NCBI RefSeq assembly: GCF_010500925.1
Contig: NZ_QVMG01000011.1
Span: 127,343 to 160,182, forward strand
Direction: 5' to 3'
Source of the DNA: Parabacteroides sp. 52
GTDB lineage: Bacteria; Bacteroidota; Bacteroidia; Bacteroidales; Tannerellaceae
DNA: 32,840 nt
The position numbers and the translations under genes were made by a program. Positions 1 through 8,394 of the stretch are shown here, piece by piece. How positions within the stretch are numbered: the first letter of the stretch is position 1; each line of letters opens with the position of its first letter. Under the pieces are notes generated by a model. It was given only the letters and a program-made list of their open reading frames with translations. It did no database searches and was not told where the DNA came from.

Positions 1-65
1 CACTGCAAGCAGTGGTCCCCCTCTTCTTATCCAAGAAGAGGAGCCAGGATAGTGCCAGTCACTAA
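1..65. other. Window-edge sequence with two small hairpins
   Basis: Two hairpins sit side by side: CACTGC/GCAGTG with a 2-nt loop (1-14) and CCTCTTCTT/AAGAAGAGG with a 4-nt loop (20-41). Two plus-strand frames stay open from the edge to stops near 63-72, so this could be the tail of a gene cut by the window or a structured non-coding end. I cannot decide between these. Confidence 0.3.
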
Positions 66-165
66 TTGTTAATTATAATCTTTCACGCTCTTCAATCCAC
101 TCATCACTAAACACTCATCACTAAACACTAAACACTCATAATTAATCGTTAATCGTTCATCGTTA
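61..165. repeat. Heptamer tandem-repeat tracts
   Basis: Short tandem repeats share a 7-bp period. Positions 98-139 are six consecutive heptamers, CACTCAT or CACTAAA. Positions 142-162 are TTAATCG twice, then TTCATCG. Positions 62-77 (TAATTGT, TAATTAT) look like an older tract with the same period. There is no coding potential. The tract lies directly upstream of the 22-bp palindromic array. Seen directly; function unknown. Confidence 0.75.
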
Positions 166-236
166 GTATTTCCCATTTTCAATTAAAAAATGCTGTTGTC
201 CGTACAAGTAATACCGTTTTTTTGCAGGTGAAAAAA

Positions 237-346
237 AATGCCGATAGCCGTCGGCAAAATTGCCGATATACGTCAGCACTTGTGCCGATATATATCGGCA
301 ATTGTGTCGACAATTATCAGCACAAGTGTTGACGGCTATCGACTCT
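237..346. repeat. Array of five tandem 22-bp palindromic units (array A)
   Basis: Read in 22-bp steps from 237 (237-258, 259-280, 281-302, 303-324, 325-346), every unit fits an imperfect palindrome: TG at unit positions 3-4, GA at 7-8, TC at 15-16 and C at 19. Unit 3 has the central perfect palindrome GCCGATATATATCGGC. The array as a whole also folds: CGATAGCCGTC (242-252) is the exact reverse complement of 331-341, and 273-284 pairs with 321-332 with one mismatch. It lies upstream of the ABC-F promoter. A 70-codon frame starting inside it at 238 is an artefact of the repeat. A sister array is at 16128-16215. Confidence 0.85.
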
Positions 347-434
347 TGTGTTCCCGCGCCATTTTATGGGAAGAAAAGGGAATAAAAAGCGGGGCTTTCG
401 GGAAATATACCTATGATTGCATGGATGATTCTTG

Positions 435-442
435 TATCTTTG
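435..442 (+). promoter_or_regulatory. Bacteroidota -7 box for the ABC-F gene
   Basis: TATCTTTG matches TAnnTTTG and ends 22 nt before the ATG at 465. A TTG at 417-419 is closer than the usual -33 spacing. If used, transcription begins near 449, which excludes the in-frame TTG at 432 as a start. Confidence 0.55.
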
Positions 443-464
443 TTCGCTGAAAAACAAGAAAATT

Positions 465-2348
465 ATGATTAGTTACCTGCAAATAGACGGACTGACAAAG
501 AGCTTTGGTGATTTGCTCCTTTTTGAGAATATGACATTCGGGATTGCCCAAGGACAAAAGATCGGACTGATAGCCAAGAATGGTTCGGGAAAGACTACGC
601 TTTTGAATATCATCGCCGGCAAAGAAGGCTACGAAAATGGAGCCGTTGTCTTTCGCAATGATTTGCGGGTAGGTTATCTGGAACAATCACCTTCGTATCC
701 GGAAGGACTGACGGTATTACAGGCTTGTTTTTATTCACCCAACGAAACGGTCCGGCTGATAGCTGAATATGAAGAAGCCATGGCCAAAGAGGATCATAGT
801 CGGCTGGAGGATATACTGGAACGTATGGATGCGATGAAAGCCTGGGACTATGAACAGAAAGCCAAACAGATCCTGACGCAATTGAAGATTCAAAATCTGG
901 ATCAGAAGGTAGAGACCTTGTCGGGAGGACAGTTGAAGCGGGTAGCCCTGGCGAATGTGTTGATTACCGAACCGGAACTTATCCTCTTGGATGAACCGAC
1001 AAACCATTTGGATATGGAAATGACCGAATGGCTGGAAGGATATCTCGGCCGTGCCAATATCAGTATTCTGATGGTGACCCACGATCGTTATTTTCTGGAT
1101 CGGGTATGTAACGAAATCATGGAGATCGATCGGAAGCAAATCTATCATTACAAAGGGAATTACAGCTATTACCTGGAGAAACGGGAAGAGCGGATAGAAG
1201 CGGTGAATGCCGATATCGAACGGGCGAATAACCTTTTCCGCAAAGAACTGGACTGGATGCGCCGGCAGCCGCAAGCCCGCGGAACCAAAGCCAAATACCG
1301 GGTCGATGCTTTTTACGAACTGGAGAAACGGGCGAAACAAGAACGGAACAATTCGCAGGTGAGCCTGGAGGTGAAAGCAGCGTATATCGGTTCCAAGATT
1401 TTCGAAGCGCAGCATGTCAGTAAACGTTTTGGGGATCTCCGCATTGTGGAGGATTTCAACTATGTCTTTTCCCGGTACGAGAAGATGGGTATTGTGGGGA
1501 ATAATGGAACCGGTAAGTCGACATTCATAAAAATGCTGATAGGCGAGGTGGCTCCGGATAGTGGAGATTTTGATATTGGCGAGACAGTGCGTTTCGGTTA
1601 TTATAGCCAGGAGGGTCTGCGCTTTGATGAGCAGATGAAAGTGATCGATGCCGTACAAGATATTGCCGAATATGTGGACTTGGGGGATGGAAATAAATTA
1701 GGGGTATCCCAGTTTCTGAACTATTTTCTTTTTACCCCGGAAAAGCAACACAGTTATGTCTATAAGTTGAGTGGGGGAGAGAAGCGACGTTTATATTTGT
1801 GTACGGTCCTGATGCGTAATCCGAACTTTCTGGTATTGGATGAGCCGACAAATGACCTGGATATTGTTACCTTGAATGTATTGGAGGAGTACCTGCGTCA
1901 TTTCAAAGGATGTGTTATTGTGGTTTCCCACGACCGTTATTTTATGGACAAGGTGGTGGATCACCTGCTTGTCTTCCGGGGCAATGCGGATGTGAAGGAC
2001 TTCCCCGGCAACTATACCCAGTACCGGCAATGGAAAGAAGAGCAAGACCGGCAGGAAAAAGAAGCGGAGGCCACGCGTCTTGCCCGGCAAAAAAAAGAAA
2101 CCGAGAAACCGAAAGAACAGGCGCCTAAGGTTAAAAAGAAACTCTCCTATAAAGAACAAAAGGAACTGGAGGCTTTGGATGTGGAGATACCGGCACTGGA
2201 GGCAGAAAAAGCAGAACTGGAAACGGTGATGAGCAGTGGCACCCTCTCTAATGACGCCTTATTGGAAAAATCTTCCCGCATAGCGCAGGTGATGGAAGAG
2301 ATTGAAGAAAAGACCTTACGTTGGCTCGAATTGAGTGAGTTTCTCTAA
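465..2348 (+). CDS. ABC-F family ATP-binding protein (Uup-like)
   Basis: A 627-residue protein with two fused ABC domains and no membrane segments, the ABC-F layout. These proteins act on ribosomes or ribosome-linked processes, not in transport. Domain 1 has a Walker A at about 37-44 with Ala in place of the first Gly (AKNGSGKT), the signature LSGGQ at 152-156 and Walker B LILLDEPTNHLD ending at 182. Domain 2 has GNNGTGKS at 345-352, LSGGE at 435-439 and LVLDEPTNDLD around 459. A Lys/Glu-rich C-terminal segment (about 530-627) looks like the Uup-type coiled coil. The ATG at 465 is chosen because an upstream in-frame TTG overlaps the -7 box. It converges with the EF-G-like gene. Which ABC-F subfamily, and whether it confers antibiotic protection, cannot be told from motifs. 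Confidence 0.93.
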   Translation: MISYLQIDGLTKSFGDLLLFENMTFGIAQGQKIGLIAKNGSGKTTLLNIIAGKEGYENGAVVFRNDLRVGYLEQSPSYPEGLTVLQACFYSPNETVRLIAEYEEAMAKEDHSRLEDILERMDAMKAWDYEQKAKQILTQLKIQNLDQKVETLSGGQLKRVALANVLITEPELILLDEPTNHLDMEMTEWLEGYLGRANISILMVTHDRYFLDRVCNEIMEIDRKQIYHYKGNYSYYLEKREERIEAVNADIERANNLFRKELDWMRRQPQARGTKAKYRVDAFYELEKRAKQERNNSQVSLEVKAAYIGSKIFEAQHVSKRFGDLRIVEDFNYVFSRYEKMGIVGNNGTGKSTFIKMLIGEVAPDSGDFDIGETVRFGYYSQEGLRFDEQMKVIDAVQDIAEYVDLGDGNKLGVSQFLNYFLFTPEKQHSYVYKLSGGEKRRLYLCTVLMRNPNFLVLDEPTNDLDIVTLNVLEEYLRHFKGCVIVVSHDRYFMDKVVDHLLVFRGNADVKDFPGNYTQYRQWKEEQDRQEKEAEATRLARQKKETEKPKEQAPKVKKKLSYKEQKELEALDVEIPALEAEKAELETVMSSGTLSNDALLEKSSRIAQVMEEIEEKTLRWLELSEFL

Positions 2349-2371
2349 GGCATATCTCTCGATTATATAAC

Positions 2372-2404
2372 AAAAGGGCTGTTTCTCACGAGACAGCCCT
2401 TTTT
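2372..2404. terminator. Bidirectional terminator between convergent genes
   Basis: An 11-bp stem (AAAAGGGCTGT with ACAGCCCTTTT) and an 11-nt loop carry A-tract and T-tract flanks on both sides. It can end the ABC-F transcript on the plus strand and the EF-G-like transcript on the minus strand. Confidence 0.85.
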
Positions 2405-2434
2405 ATATTGATTATTATGAAAAAGAAAATGATT

Positions 2435-4591
2435 TTATTCTTCCGTTTGAGAGGCTTCGTATTCTTTCAATAGTTTGTCCTGTACATCGGTCGGTACAAG
2501 TTCATAACTGGCATACTTCATCGTGAAAGAACCCCGGCCTCCGGTAATAGAACTCAAAGAGGTCGAATAGTTCGACATCTCTTTCAGCGGTACTTTGGCC
2601 ATTAATTTCTCAAAACCGTTTTCACTGTTCATACCCATGATGATGGCACGGCGTCCCTGCATATCACTCATGACATCCCCCAGGTAATCACCCGGTACGG
2701 ACACCTCTACATCGTAAACAGGCTCCAGGATCTTCGGACCGGCATTCTTAAAGGCAGTGCTGAAGGCATGGCGGCCAGCTAACATGAAGGATATTTCATT
2801 ACTGTCTACCGGGTGCATTTTTCCATCATATATAATGATGCGTACGTCCCGGGCGTATGAACCGGTTAAAGGTCCCTGTTCCATACGGGCCATAACGCCT
2901 TTCAGAATGGCAGGCAGGAAGCGGGCATCGATGGCACCACCGACGATACTGTTTACAAATACCAGTTTGCCGCCCCAGTCCAGGTCTACGGTCTGTGTGT
3001 CACGTACACTTATCTTGAATTCCTGTCCGTTGAAACGATAGATTTCCGGGGTAGGCATGCCTTCGGTATAGGGTTCGATGATTAGATGCACTTCCCCGAA
3101 TTGTCCGGCACCCCCCGATTGTTTCTTGTGGCGATAGTCGGCACGGGCCATCTTGGTGATAGTCTCCCGGTAAGGAATCTTGGGTTCAAGGTACTCAATG
3201 GCAAGCTTGTCGTTGTTTTCAATTCGCCATTTCAATGTGCGCAGGTGAAATTCTCCCTGTCCGGATATGATTGTTTGTTTCAGCTCTTTCGATTGTTCGA
3301 TCAACCAGGTAGGATCTTCTTCGTGCATACGTATGAGGATCTCCATCATCTTTTCCGAATCGGATTCGTTGACGGCTTTTACGGCCCGGCGGTATTTGGG
3401 ATCCGGATATTTTATAAAGTCAAACTTATAATCCACTCCTTTGCCGTTCAACGTATTTCCCCGACGTACATCTTTGAGTTTGACGGTAGCACCGATATCT
3501 CCGGCAACCATTTCTGTGACGGTATGACGGGTTTGGCCGGCAACTGCAAATATCTGGGCAATACGTTCTTTGGAGCCGCGATCAGCATTGAGGAGGTCGT
3601 CTCCTTCTTTCAGTTTGCCTGATACGACTTTGAAGTAAGATACCTGGCCAATATGGGGCTCTATGGTTGTTTTAAAGAAGAATACACTGGCAGGTCCGGT
3701 AACATCCGGTTTCACTTCCGTTCCAGTGGTTGTTACTAATGCCGGCATTTTATCCGGAGTAGGTACAACATTACCCAGGAATTCCATGGTCCGGCGTACA
3801 CACATATCCCGGCTGGCGCATACGCAGAATACCGGATACATACCCCGTGTGAGCAGACCGGCGCGGATACCTGCACGCATATCGTCTTCACTGAGTGTGC
3901 CTTCTTCAAAGAATTTTTCCATCAAAGCGTCGTCGTGTTCGGCAGCCGATTCGACAAGAGCCTGGTGCAGTCCCATCGCTTTGTCCATCTCTTCGGCTGG
4001 AATATCTAATACCTCAGGAACGCCTCCTTCCGGTTTCCATTGGTACATTTTCATTTTTAATACATCCACCACGGCATTGAAGGATGCTCCTGTGGATATG
4101 GGATATTGAATAGGCACTATTTTGGATCCCCAACGGTCTCTCAGTTGACTGATGGTCGCATCATAGTCGGCTTTGTCATTATCCAACTGATTGGCTATGA
4201 AGATAACTGGTTTTTGAAATTGGTCGATATAGCGGAATTGATTGATTGTGCCTACTTCCACACCATATTGTGCATTCAGAACCATCAAGACGGTATCCGT
4301 CACATTCAATGCCGATACGGCTCCACCGATAAAGTCATCCGAACCCGGACAGTCGATAAAGTTTAGTTTTTTATCCTGCCACTCAACACTGAAAACGGTT
4401 GAGAATACAGAGTAACCATACTCCTTCTCAACCGGGAAATAGTCGGATACTGTATTTCCTGTATCTACAGAACCGCGACGTTTTATAACTCCACCCTCGT
4501 AAAGCATTGCTTCAGCGAGAGTGGTTTTCCCAGAGCCAGAACTTCCCAAGATAGAGATGTTCTTAATTTCATTTGTTTGATATACCTTCAT
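2435..4591 (-). CDS. fusA2: Elongation factor G paralogue (EF-G2 type)
   Basis: A 718-residue translational GTPase homologue with EF-G layout: G domain, domain II, then domains III-V with a typical domain IV (RETITKMARADYRHKKQSGG). The GTPase motifs diverge. G1 is GSSGSGKT (16-23), not AHIDAGKT. The switch I RGITI is replaced by GYSVFS (about 59-64). G3 is DCPGS (80-84), so Ser84 stands where the catalytic His of DTPGH belongs. G4 is NQLD (134-137), not NKxD. Bacteroides thetaiotaomicron has a starvation-induced EF-G2 that drives translocation without GTP hydrolysis and is needed for gut colonisation. I infer this is its counterpart; the canonical fusA would lie elsewhere. It is a monocistronic minus-strand gene upstream of the shared terminator. 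The start ATG at 4591 has no Shine-Dalgarno site. Confidence 0.9.
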   Translation of the reverse strand: MKVYQTNEIKNISILGSSGSGKTTLAEAMLYEGGVIKRRGSVDTGNTVSDYFPVEKEYGYSVFSTVFSVEWQDKKLNFIDCPGSDDFIGGAVSALNVTDTVLMVLNAQYGVEVGTINQFRYIDQFQKPVIFIANQLDNDKADYDATISQLRDRWGSKIVPIQYPISTGASFNAVVDVLKMKMYQWKPEGGVPEVLDIPAEEMDKAMGLHQALVESAAEHDDALMEKFFEEGTLSEDDMRAGIRAGLLTRGMYPVFCVCASRDMCVRRTMEFLGNVVPTPDKMPALVTTTGTEVKPDVTGPASVFFFKTTIEPHIGQVSYFKVVSGKLKEGDDLLNADRGSKERIAQIFAVAGQTRHTVTEMVAGDIGATVKLKDVRRGNTLNGKGVDYKFDFIKYPDPKYRRAVKAVNESDSEKMMEILIRMHEEDPTWLIEQSKELKQTIISGQGEFHLRTLKWRIENNDKLAIEYLEPKIPYRETITKMARADYRHKKQSGGAGQFGEVHLIIEPYTEGMPTPEIYRFNGQEFKISVRDTQTVDLDWGGKLVFVNSIVGGAIDARFLPAILKGVMARMEQGPLTGSYARDVRIIIYDGKMHPVDSNEISFMLAGRHAFSTAFKNAGPKILEPVYDVEVSVPGDYLGDVMSDMQGRRAIIMGMNSENGFEKLMAKVPLKEMSNYSTSLSSITGGRGSFTMKYASYELVPTDVQDKLLKEYEASQTEE

Positions 4592-4651
4592 GATTTCAGG
4601 GATTATTTGAGTTTAACAATAAAGAACGGACGTGAATTTTTCACGAGGTCG

Positions 4652-4681
4652 CAAATTATCGATTGTTAGGGGAAAAAACAA
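4652..4681 (-). promoter_or_regulatory. Candidate promoter of the EF-G2 gene
   Basis: On the minus strand, TTG (4679-4681) is followed after 20 nt by TAATTTG (4652-4658). This is one base short of TAnnTTTG, so it is weaker than the other boxes here. It lies about 60 nt before the start codon, in an AT-rich gap. Confidence 0.45.
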
Positions 4682-4725
4682 TTCTGACAAAGTGTTTCAA
4701 AACAATGTTTTTTGACAGGAGGGCA

Positions 4726-4764
4726 TGAAAAAGAGGCTGTGTCAAAGATATGACACAGCCTCTT
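4726..4764 (-). terminator. Terminator of typA
   Basis: A perfect 14-bp stem (4731-4744 with 4751-4764, arm AAGAGGCTGTGTCA) and a 6-nt loop are followed on the minus strand by a T-run. It is the terminator of typA. Confidence 0.88.
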
Positions 4765-4792
4765 CCGGTATTATGATTATATAAATAATGTA

Positions 4793-6589
4793 TTATCTGG
4801 ATTGCCGTTTGCGCTCCGTTTCATCGAGAATGATTTTACGCATGCGCATATGGTTGGGGGTGATTTCTACATATTCATCGGCTTTGATATATTCAAGTGC
4901 ATCTTCCAAGCTGAAAACAACCGGAGGAGCCAAAGCTACTTTGTCGTCCGAACCGGAGGCACGCATATTGGTAAGTTTCTTGGATTTGGTCACATTGACC
5001 ACCAAGTCGCCCTCTTTGGTATGTTCTCCTACGACTTCCCCTGCATATACTTCTTCCCCCGGTGGGATAAAGAAACGTCCACGGGATTGAAGGTTATTCA
5101 ATGCATACGCAAAGGCCGTACCTCCTTCCATCGCGATGATGGAACCGTTCATGCGGCGTTCGATATCTCCTTTCCAAGGTTGGTATTCCAGGAAGCGGTG
5201 TGCAATGATGGCTTCACCGGCCGATGCGGTCAACAGGGTATTATTCATTCCGATGATACCGCGTGACGGGATTGTAAATTCCAGGTGCATCCGGTCGTTT
5301 TTGTTTTCCATCATAGTCATCTCTCCTTTGCGTTTCGTCACAATATCGATCACACGACTTGCGCTTTCTTCCGGTAGATTGATGGTGAGTTGTTCTACCG
5401 GTTCGCATTTGACACCGTCTATTTCTTTGATGATTACTTGGGGTTGACCCACTTGCAATTCATATCCTTCGCGTCGCATGGTTTCTATTAATACAGATAA
5501 GTGAAGTACACCGCGTCCGTAAACCAGCCAGGAGTCGGCAGAGTCGGTAGGAACAACACGTAAGGCGAGGTTTTTATCCAATTCTTTTTGCAAACGTTCA
5601 AATATATGGCGGGAGGTAACGAATTTACCATCTTTACCAAAGAAGGGAGAATTGTTGATCGTGAAAAGCATAGACATGGTCGGCTCGTCAATATCAATGG
5701 TAGGGAGTGGTTCCGGGTTGTTGATGTCACAAACAGATTCGCCGATTTCAAACCCATCGATACCGATCAAGGCACAGATATCGCCTGATTTGACGGAGCT
5801 TACTTTGGTACGGCCGAGCCCTTCGAATACGTTTACTTCTTTTATTTTTGATTTAACCAGGGAACCGTCTCGTTTGCAGAGCATAACTTCCTGGCCTTCT
5901 TTCAACTCGCCGCGATGTACACGCCCTACGGCTATACGCCCTACATATTTGGAAAAGTCCAAAGAGGTGATTAACATCTGGGGGGTACCTTCCAATACTT
6001 CCGGCTCCGGGATATGTTCAATGATGGCATCCAGGAGGGGAAGGATATTATCCGTCGGTTTCTGCCAGTCATTCGACATCCATCCTTGTTTGGCTGAACC
6101 GTAAATGGTTGGGAAGTCCAATTGCTCTTCGGTGGCATCGAGGCTGAACATCAGGTCGAATACCATCTCTTGCACTTCGGAAGGACGGCAGTTGGGTTTG
6201 TCTACTTTGTTGATTACAACAATGGGTTTCAACCCTATCTGAATTGCTTTCTGAAGAACAAAACGCGTTTGCGGCATAGGGCCTTCAAAAGCATCGACCA
6301 ATAACAGACAGCCGTCCGCCATATTCAAGACACGTTCCACTTCCCCTCCGAAATCGGCGTGTCCCGGGGTATCAATAATATTGATTTTATACTCTTTATA
6401 GTTAATGGATACGTTTTTGGCCAGGATAGTGATCCCTCGTTCCCGCTCTAAGTCATTGTTGTCCAGGAACGTGTCCGGTTCTGCCTGTCCCTCACGGAAG
6501 AGCTTGCCGGCTAATAACATTTTGTCCACAAGCGTCGTTTTGCCGTGGTCTACGTGTGCGATAATCGCAATGTTTCTTATCTTTTGCAT
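4793..6589 (-). CDS. typA: Translational GTPase TypA/BipA
   Basis: A 598-residue ribosome-binding GTPase of the TypA/BipA family, associated with 50S assembly and stress growth. The G motifs are intact: AHVDHGKT (11-18), RERGITI (50-55 region), DTPGH with the catalytic His at 77, and NKVD at 127-130. The C-terminal part has the family segments SRGIIGMNN and [27 protein letters not shown], given here only as landmarks. Full length for the family. It sits 200 bp upstream, in transcription order, of the EF-G2 gene, with its own terminator between them. The intact His77 contrasts with the EF-G2 neighbour. Confidence 0.97.
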   Translation of the reverse strand: MQKIRNIAIIAHVDHGKTTLVDKMLLAGKLFREGQAEPDTFLDNNDLERERGITILAKNVSINYKEYKINIIDTPGHADFGGEVERVLNMADGCLLLVDAFEGPMPQTRFVLQKAIQIGLKPIVVINKVDKPNCRPSEVQEMVFDLMFSLDATEEQLDFPTIYGSAKQGWMSNDWQKPTDNILPLLDAIIEHIPEPEVLEGTPQMLITSLDFSKYVGRIAVGRVHRGELKEGQEVMLCKRDGSLVKSKIKEVNVFEGLGRTKVSSVKSGDICALIGIDGFEIGESVCDINNPEPLPTIDIDEPTMSMLFTINNSPFFGKDGKFVTSRHIFERLQKELDKNLALRVVPTDSADSWLVYGRGVLHLSVLIETMRREGYELQVGQPQVIIKEIDGVKCEPVEQLTINLPEESASRVIDIVTKRKGEMTMMENKNDRMHLEFTIPSRGIIGMNNTLLTASAGEAIIAHRFLEYQPWKGDIERRMNGSIIAMEGGTAFAYALNNLQSRGRFFIPPGEEVYAGEVVGEHTKEGDLVVNVTKSKKLTNMRASGSDDKVALAPPVVFSLEDALEYIKADEYVEITPNHMRMRKIILDETERKRQSR

Positions 6590-6612
6590 TGAAGACTATA
6601 ATTTAGTGGGCG

Positions 6613-6620
6613 CAAAGGTA
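6613..6620 (-). promoter_or_regulatory. -7 box of typA
   Basis: The minus strand reads TACCTTTG, an exact TAnnTTTG, ending 23 nt before the typA ATG. No convincing -33 TTTG is seen at the usual distance. Confidence 0.65.
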
Positions 6621-6654
6621 CGATTAATTTATGGAAATTTTTTTAATAGTATAC

Positions 6655-6686
6655 AAAAAGAGGATAGCCGTAAATTGACTATCCTC
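6655..6686 (-). terminator. Terminator of the IMPDH gene
   Basis: On the minus strand GAGGATAG pairs with CTATCCTC (6679-6686 with 6660-6667) around an 11-nt loop, followed directly by TTTTTG. It lies 33 nt past the IMPDH stop codon and upstream of the typA -7 box. Confidence 0.8.
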
Positions 6687-6718
6687 CTATTATTCTAACG
6701 GGCAGATGATTGTCTGTC

Positions 6719-8206
6719 CTATTCTTTGAGTATAACATCGTGTGCACCGCCTTCAACGATACTTGTCGAAGAGACAAGGGTGATTTTGGAAAAACGTTGT
6801 AAATCCTGGATGTTTATAGCTCCACAGCTGCACATGGTCGCTTTGATTTTACCCAGTGTCAGATCCAGGTTGTCTTTCATCTTTCCGGCATAAGGGACAT
6901 AACTGTCTACTCCTTCTTCGAATTTGAGTGCTTCACTTCCTCCCATGTCGTAACGTTGCCAGTTTTTAGCCCGGTTGGAACCTTCTCCCCAATATTCTTT
7001 GACGAAGTTGTTTCCCATTTTTAATTTCTTTGTCGGAGATTCATCGAAACGGGCAAAATAACGTCCCATCATCAAGAAGTCTGCTCCCATAGCCAATGCC
7101 AAAACCATATGATAATCATGTACTAATCCGCCATCACTACAGATAGGGATATATACACCTTTTTTTCGGTAATAGTTGTCACGTGCCTGCGCTACATCCA
7201 TTAAAGCTGTCGCCTGTCCCCGGCCGATACCTTTCTGTTCGCGGGTGATACAGATGGATCCTCCGCCAATACCTACTTTGATAAAGTCTGCACCCGCATC
7301 TGCCAGGTAGTTAAATCCTTCCTGGTCTACCACATTGCCGGCTCCTACCAATACTTTTTCGCCATAGGTTTCTTTGATCCAGACCAGCGTGTCGTATTGC
7401 CATTCCGAATAACCATCGGAAGAGTCTATACAGAGAACATCCACTCCGGCTTCCACCAAAGCAGGTACACGTTCTTTGTAGTCGCGGGTATTGATACCAG
7501 CTCCTACCAGAAGTGTTTTGTCCGGTCCTGACATTTCATTCGGGTTATCTTTATGGCTATCATAATCTTTACGGAACACAAAATACTGTAGTTTTTGATT
7601 CTCGTCGATAATAGGCAATGTATTCAGTTTGTTATCCCAGATGATTTGGTTCGCCTCTTTGAGTGTGATTCCCAATTTACCGGTTATTAAATCAGAAAAA
7701 GGAGTCATCAGTTCTTTCACCGGAGTGTCTACTCCGTCTTTTTCCAAGCGGTAATCCCGGCTGGTGAGTATGCCTAACAGTTTGCCATTGGAAGTACCGT
7801 CATCGGTTATACCTATGGTGGAATGTCCTGTTGCGTTTCCTAGCTTTATTACATCAGCCAATGTACTGTCCGGAGTGAGATTCGAGTCGCTGATGACAAA
7901 TCCTGCTTTGAACTTTTTCACCTTGCGAACCATTTCTACCTGACCTTCTATCGACTGCGAACCGAAAATAAATGAAAGTCCGCCATTGCGAGCCAGCTCA
8001 ATGGCCAGTTCGGGGCCGGATACGGATTGCATAATAGCGGATACAACCGGAATGTTCAGGTGAATAGCGGCTGTCTCTTCTGACTTAAACTTCACCAAAG
8101 GTGTTTTCAGGGAGACATTCGAAGGGATACATTGTTTAGTTGTCAAACCGGGAATAAGAAGATATTCCCCAAACGTTCTTGATACATCGTTTAAGTAGAT
8201 AGCCAT
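6719..8206 (-). CDS. guaB: IMP dehydrogenase, Tritrichomonas foetus-like type
   Basis: A 495-residue IMPDH converting IMP to XMP with NAD+, the committed step of GMP synthesis. A TIM barrel is interrupted at about 110-215 by a CBS-pair region. The catalytic loop [15 protein letters not shown] puts the nucleophile at Cys319. From memory of the T. foetus enzyme, the functional residues fall at the same numbers: Arg241 and Trp269 (adenine pocket), Asp261, Asp358, Arg382, the Arg418-Tyr419 flap pair and Glu431. The N-terminus ([16 protein letters not shown]) also resembles that protein. The start is 8206, not the in-frame ATG at 8257, because the -7 box at 8239-8246 lies between them and Met-Ala-Ile-Tyr matches the family. 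A second, standard guaB may exist elsewhere. Confidence 0.95.
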   Translation of the reverse strand: MAIYLNDVSRTFGEYLLIPGLTTKQCIPSNVSLKTPLVKFKSEETAAIHLNIPVVSAIMQSVSGPELAIELARNGGLSFIFGSQSIEGQVEMVRKVKKFKAGFVISDSNLTPDSTLADVIKLGNATGHSTIGITDDGTSNGKLLGILTSRDYRLEKDGVDTPVKELMTPFSDLITGKLGITLKEANQIIWDNKLNTLPIIDENQKLQYFVFRKDYDSHKDNPNEMSGPDKTLLVGAGINTRDYKERVPALVEAGVDVLCIDSSDGYSEWQYDTLVWIKETYGEKVLVGAGNVVDQEGFNYLADAGADFIKVGIGGGSICITREQKGIGRGQATALMDVAQARDNYYRKKGVYIPICSDGGLVHDYHMVLALAMGADFLMMGRYFARFDESPTKKLKMGNNFVKEYWGEGSNRAKNWQRYDMGGSEALKFEEGVDSYVPYAGKMKDNLDLTLGKIKATMCSCGAINIQDLQRFSKITLVSSTSIVEGGAHDVILKE

Positions 8207-8238
8207 GTTCTTTTTTTTAGTAATAAAAAATTGGTCAG

Positions 8239-8246
8239 CAAAGGTA
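8239..8246 (-). promoter_or_regulatory. -7 box of the IMPDH gene
   Basis: The minus strand reads TACCTTTG, exact TAnnTTTG, 32 nt upstream of the ATG at 8206. It places the more upstream in-frame ATG (8257) outside the expected transcript. No clear -33 box. Confidence 0.65.
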
Positions 8247-8394
8247 GTTAATTTCATTCATATATGTAATTACTCCCGGCTGAAATATTTAAACAGGAAT
8301 AGGAGAGAGGGATAAAATAGGTTGCTTCGGTGTGATGAAAGAGAAAAGAATTCCGGTTGTGTTCTTGTGATAATCGACTGGGATTCATCTCGTT

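Noticed and set aside
1..62. tRNA or small RNA at the left edge
   Set aside because: Two hairpins are visible, but there is no cloverleaf, anticodon loop or CCA end, and the window cuts the context.
735..1658. Long 307-codon minus-strand frame inside the ABC-F gene
   Set aside because: It is antisense to two intact ATPase motifs, has no family signature and follows the codon structure of the real gene.
3086..3622. 178-codon plus-strand frame across the EF-G-like gene
   Set aside because: Antisense to well-conserved EF-G domains; a shadow frame.
8258..8394. Terminator for the TonB-linked receptor gene
   Set aside because: Only a 5-bp stem before a short T-run was found on the minus strand near 8330-8355; too weak to call.
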